Below are positions 60,601 to 64,000 of a stretch of DNA of 64,000 nucleotides, in pieces. The stretch covers positions 88,712-152,711 of the forward strand of contig CAKZLB010000016.1 in NCBI GenBank assembly GCA_937124965.1, in the 5' to 3' direction. Position numbers and translations under genes: made by a program. Below the pieces are notes generated by a model. The model saw nothing but the letters and a program-made list of their open reading frames with translations. It did not search any database and was not told the origin of the DNA. How positions within the stretch are numbered: position 1 is the stretch's first letter; the number at the start of each line of letters is the position of its first letter. The DNA comes from an uncultured Bacteroidota bacterium (GTDB lineage: Bacteria > Bacteroidota > Bacteroidia > NS11-12g > UBA9320).

Positions 60601-63600
60601 CTATCGTAAAACACTAATTTCAGCTTTTTTGTAATGTTTTCTACCACGGTTATCGGTGATACTCATTATGTAAATGTATGAACCCATTTGAACTTTCTCA
60701 CCTTGATATGTGGCGTCCCAAAATTCAAAATCGTCAGATTGATAGATACGCTCACCCCAGCGATTGAAAATCTCAATCTTAATATTCGTGTATCCTAAAC
60801 CAGAGACTCTAAATACATCATTAATTCCATCGTTATTCGGACTAATAGCATTCGGATAAAATAGTAATATCTCATCCTTAATAAACAATGATTGAATTGT
60901 GCTGTCAAAACACCCATTGTTATTTGTAACCTTTAATTCGACACTATATTCACCTGCGTCCGAGTAGTTATGAATAGGGTCTTGAACTGTTGAATTTTGG
61001 CCATCACCAAAACTCCAATCCCAATTAGTTATAATTCCACTAGATAGATCTGTAAAGTCAACATTCGGGTCAGAAATATAAAGCTCAGTTGGTGAGTATG
61101 AAAAATTCGCAACTGGTTTCGCAAAGACCTCAATAAGCGTATCCAATTTAATCGAGCAGTTTTGTGGGGATACAACGGTCAATGATACTGGTATGATTGA
61201 AGCGTTAAAACTATCTGTCACAGTTGTCTGATTTACATACTGTTGTGTGTTAATTGTCCAGATAAGACTATCGATAATCTGTGTTGATAGTTCAACTTCA
61301 AGCTTTTCGCAGCCTTTAGCAGGACTTAACGAAATGGTATTTGTTGGTAATCCATATACTTCGACATCAATCGAATCAGACGAGGAACAACCGTTTGCAT
61401 TCACTAATGAGTAAATAACTTTGTTCAACCCTACCGATGAATTTTCAGGGTCAAATAAACCTGCTTGACTAATATATGCTCCGCCGCTAAAACTACCATT
61501 TGGTTCAACAGTAGATACTGCTATAGAGCTCGCATTTTTACATAAAGCCGCAAATGGCAAAATGCTCGCATCGGGTATATCATTTACTTGTACCTGAATC
61601 GAATCTGATCCAATACAACCGTTGGCATCCGTAAAAGAATAAATCACCTTATGTAATCCAGTTCCAGCCAAAGCGGGATTGAATACACCAACAGAGTTTA
61701 TATAAGAGGAAACAGTAAAATCTCCATTTTTATTCAGTATTGGCACTATAGAAATTGTATCATCATTAACACAATATGGACCTGAAGGGGTTAATGACGC
61801 ATCAGGAATGGTATCAATTACTATTACTGTTGAATCAATATTTCGGCAATTGTTACCGTCTTGGTAGGTGTAATAAATGGTAAAGTTACCAGGGCCAGCG
61901 AGTGAAGGGTTCAATGTTCCCGATTTAGTCATATATGCAGTCGAGTCAAATTCTCCACCTATATTTATTAGTGGTGATAGAACTTGTGAGCCGGCATTCT
62001 CGCAGAAAGGGCCTGCAGGAGTAATTTTAGAATTTGGTATTGAATCCACAACAATAATCGATGAATCCATATTTGAACACCCATTGCCATCCGTTATCGA
62101 ATAGAATATTTTGTGACTACCAGTTTTTGCAACACTTGGGTCAAAATTACCAGTTGTGTCAAGGTAAGCTGTTGGTGAGAACCTTCCTCCTGAATTTACC
62201 GTTGTAACGGTAATAATTGATGCGTTCTCGCATTGCGGCATAGTCGCATTAATTCCCGCATCCGGAATTGAGTCAATAGTTATTGATGTAGAATCAATAT
62301 TCTTGCAACCATTACCGTCAACAAATTGATAGTAGACCTTATTCGTTCCTACATTGGCATTGGCAGGAGTGAATACTCCATTTGTATCAATATAGCTGGA
62401 AGCATTAAAAACTCCGCCAACATTTAAACGTGGCATTATTTGAACTGAAGTATCATTCATACAGAATGGTCCGTATGTTTGAAGTGATGCGTCAGGAATG
62501 GTATCAACTAAAATAGTAACAGAGTCTTTGTTTGAACAACCTGCTCCGTCAACAAGGGAGTAGTATATTGTATGACTTCCAGCGCCCGAAATCATTGGGT
62601 CAAAGTTTCCTGATGTATCCATGAACGAAGTCAAAATAAACTTTCCATATGTGTTTGTTACCGGATTGATCTTTTGTATGCCTCCATTTTGACAAAACGG
62701 ACCTGCTGGACTAATTTGTGCATCTGGTATGGAGTCTACTCGAACAGTGAAAGAGTCAGTATTTGAACATTGGTTGCCGTCTATAACGGAATAGAATACG
62801 TTGTGTAAACCTACGTCAGCAATCCAAGGGTCAAACATTCCAACAGTGTCAAGATATGTGGTAGCTGAGAATCGACCAGAGGCGGAAGTATTTATACTTT
62901 GTAATAGTTGAGTCGTGTCATTTTTACAAAATGGGCCACTTGGAAGTATGCTAGCATTTGGAATTGTGTCGATGCTAATAACTGTTGAATCGGTGTTTTG
63001 ACAACCATTTCCATCAACAAACGTGTAGAATATCGTAGCGCTGTCGCTTGCAACAAAGCTTGGAGAAAAGTTACCTGTAGAGTCGATAAATATATCTTTT
63101 TGAAATAACCCAGCCGAATTGACTGCTGCAGCTAACTGCTGGTCTTCCGCATTTCTACAAAAAGGTCCTGCAGAAATAATTGAGGCGTCAGGTATTGAAT
63201 CTACTGTAACTGCGGTAGAATCTACATTTGAACAACCTTTCCCATCGACAAATTTATAATAAACGGTGTGTTGACCTGATAACGCTAATGCCGGATTGAA
63301 GACTCCTAAAGTGTCAAGATATGATGTTTTGTAGAAAACGCCACCATCATTAACTTTAGGTTTTAACGTATCGATTCCATTGTTTTCGCAAATTCGTAAT
63401 GTATTGATGCTCGCATCTGGAATACTGTCGATAGCAATCAAAATGGAATCGGAGGACGAGCACCCTTTTCCATCGGTAATGTTGTAATACAGTTTAACCG
63501 AATCAAGCGTAGTTGCAGAAGGATCAAATTTTCCGGTACTATCAATAAAGCTTCCACCTGAAAAATGACCACCAGAAACAAACGAGCTTAGTTGGATAAT

Positions 63601-64000
63601 TGAATCATTTTTACAAATAATTCCTGGATTTTGAATACCAGCATTTGGGAGTGAATCAACCACTATTTCAATTGAATCCGTATTTGAACAGGAGTTGTTA
63701 TCTGTATATGAATAGTATACTGGATGAGTCCCTTGTGTAGCAGTAAGCGGGTTAAATACACCGTTTGAGTCTACATAAATTCCACCATGGAATCGTCCTC
63801 CAATGTTTGTTAATGGTGTTAGTTGAACTGAATCAACACTTTGACAGAATGGGCCACTTTTGGTGATTCGCGCATCAGGTATAGTATCAAATTGAATCGT
63901 AATAGAGTCGGTGTTTTTGCAACCGTTGTTATCAGTAACAAAGTAGAATACTACGTGACTGCCTGGTGTAGCAAGTCCTGGATCTACGTTTCCTGAAGTG
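60601..64000 (-). CDS. Giant repeat adhesin with PKD domain and type B T9SS (CHU_C) sorting domain, C-terminal part
   Basis: The frame is open from the right edge to 60601, over 1,130 codons, so the N-terminus is missing; the GTG at 63663 is internal. About 11-12 repeats of roughly 75 residues each start (I/V)DSIPDAxI, with a Cys in (P)FCxN and a second in DGNGC, and share YIDTxGxFDP. They are followed by a PKD domain (NWDWSFGDGQNSTVQDP). The CHU_C gliding-type domain begins FYPNAISPNNDGINDVF and ends SVLR. By family it is exported by T9SS and displayed for adhesion or gliding. The two Cys per repeat suggest a disulfide each. Confidence 0.88.
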   Translation of the reverse strand, partial: TSGNVDPGLATPGSHVVFYFVTDNNGCKNTDSITIQFDTIPDARITKSGPFCQSVDSVQLTPLTNIGGRFHGGIYVDSNGVFNPLTATQGTHPVYYSYTDNNSCSNTDSIEIVVDSLPNAGIQNPGIICKNDSIIQLSSFVSGGHFSGGSFIDSTGKFDPSATTLDSVKLYYNITDGKGCSSSDSILIAIDSIPDASINTLRICENNGIDTLKPKVNDGGVFYKTSYLDTLGVFNPALALSGQHTVYYKFVDGKGCSNVDSTAVTVDSIPDASIISAGPFCRNAEDQQLAAAVNSAGLFQKDIFIDSTGNFSPSFVASDSATIFYTFVDGNGCQNTDSTVISIDTIPNASILPSGPFCKNDTTQLLQSINTSASGRFSATTYLDTVGMFDPWIADVGLHNVFYSVIDGNQCSNTDSFTVRVDSIPDAQISPAGPFCQNGGIQKINPVTNTYGKFILTSFMDTSGNFDPMISGAGSHTIYYSLVDGAGCSNKDSVTILVDTIPDASLQTYGPFCMNDTSVQIMPRLNVGGVFNASSYIDTNGVFTPANANVGTNKVYYQFVDGNGCKNIDSTSITIDSIPDAGINATMPQCENASIITVTTVNSGGRFSPTAYLDTTGNFDPSVAKTGSHKIFYSITDGNGCSNMDSSIIVVDSIPNSKITPAGPFCENAGSQVLSPLINIGGEFDSTAYMTKSGTLNPSLAGPGNFTIYYTYQDGNNCRNIDSTVIVIDTIPDASLTPSGPYCVNDDTISIVPILNKNGDFTVSSYINSVGVFNPALAGTGLHKVIYSFTDANGCIGSDSIQVQVNDIPDASILPFAALCKNASSIAVSTVEPNGSFSGGAYISQAGLFDPENSSVGLNKVIYSLVNANGCSSSDSIDVEVYGLPTNTISLSPAKGCEKLEVELSTQIIDSLIWTINTQQYVNQTTVTDSFNASIIPVSLTVVSPQNCSIKLDTLIEVFAKPVANFSYSPTELYISDPNVDFTDLSSGIITNWDWSFGDGQNSTVQDPIHNYSDAGEYSVELKVTNNNGCFDSTIQSLFIKDEILLFYPNAISPNNDGINDVFRVSGLGYTNIKIEIFNRWGERIYQSDDFEFWDATYQGEKVQMGSYIYIMSITDNRGRKHYKKAEISVLR
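61350..64000 (-). repeat. Tandem repeats of about 226 bp coding the adhesin modules
   Basis: At least 11 degenerate direct repeats, seen as the recurring DSIPDA/DTIPNA codon string every 75-76 codons, run from near 61350 to the right edge and beyond. The DNA identity between units is moderate, so these are old duplications rather than a recent expansion. Confidence 0.8.

Noticed and set aside
61350-64000. Regularly spaced repeats that could suggest a CRISPR array
   Set aside because: The period is about 226 bases, the repeats keep one reading frame, and they encode protein modules with conserved Cys; no short identical repeats or unique spacers.

Overview
The window looks like chromosome from an AT-rich marine-type member of the phylum Bacteroidota, probably order Flavobacteriales. 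The evidence is: several proteins with type IX secretion (T9SS) C-terminal sorting domains, giant PKD/repeat adhesins ending in a gliding-motility-type C-terminal domain, families typical of the phylum (DUF4270, DUF4271 beside HemD, BshA, HTTM, LptC as a lipoprotein), and many copies of the Bacteroidota promoter -7 element TAnnTTTG, some with a TTG element about 19 bases upstream. No Shine-Dalgarno sequences stand out and several genes can only start at TTG. Coding density is very high: no gap exceeds 300 bases, and I see no rRNA, tRNA, CRISPR array, insertion sequence or prophage.

Layout. 1-2029 is the N-terminal part of a PKD/Ig adhesin running off the left edge. 2149-7183 (minus): a glycosyltransferase-TPR fusion, then the ald-esterase pair. 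7363-9576: purL, ending at a perfect bidirectional terminator. 9650-13235 (minus): tonB-like, VanZ-like, gcvH, accD, fbaB. 13404-18334 (plus): GNAT, L,D-transpeptidase lipoprotein, homocysteine methyltransferase half-protein, bshA, DUF4271, hemD. 18321-20119: methyltransferase, a 45-residue lipoprotein, OsmC. 20168-27025 (plus): outer-membrane-like protein, T9SS beta-propeller protein, spermidine-synthase-like protein, sHSP, AlbA_2 protein, purQ, zinc-finger protein. 27029-32261 (minus): PaaE-like reductase, asd, aroF, DUF4270, degenerate glycogen synthase. 32363-36380: panC, then the HTTM-AlkD-AlkC operon. 36434-40472: PPK2 and a T9SS Ig-repeat protein. 40569-43223: a GbsR-regulated membrane/SDR cassette. 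43293-45626: orphan histidine kinase and orphan peptide-transporter permease. 45623-54331 (minus): four-gene cell-surface operon with a TonB-dependent receptor. 54408-59714: rsfS divergent from birA-coaX-OMP-TPR-lptC-small membrane protein. 59793-64000 (minus): patatin and the C-terminal end of a giant repeat adhesin.

How the genes work together. Housekeeping metabolism (purine, heme, fatty acid, amino acid, pantothenate/CoA, bacillithiol, polyphosphate) is mixed with envelope functions (T9SS cargo, TonB, LptC, lipoproteins).

The most unusual signal is a repeated architecture rather than a gene. At four same-strand boundaries a terminator-like hairpin lies inside the first codons of the downstream gene (near 23756, 31438, 49891 and 58970). 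In two of them the U-tract encodes Phe-Phe just before the lipobox. This could couple translation initiation of the downstream gene to escape from termination. Also notable are three genes whose -7 element ends exactly 4 bases before the start codon, and a matched pair of inverted repeats in the GbsR cassette.
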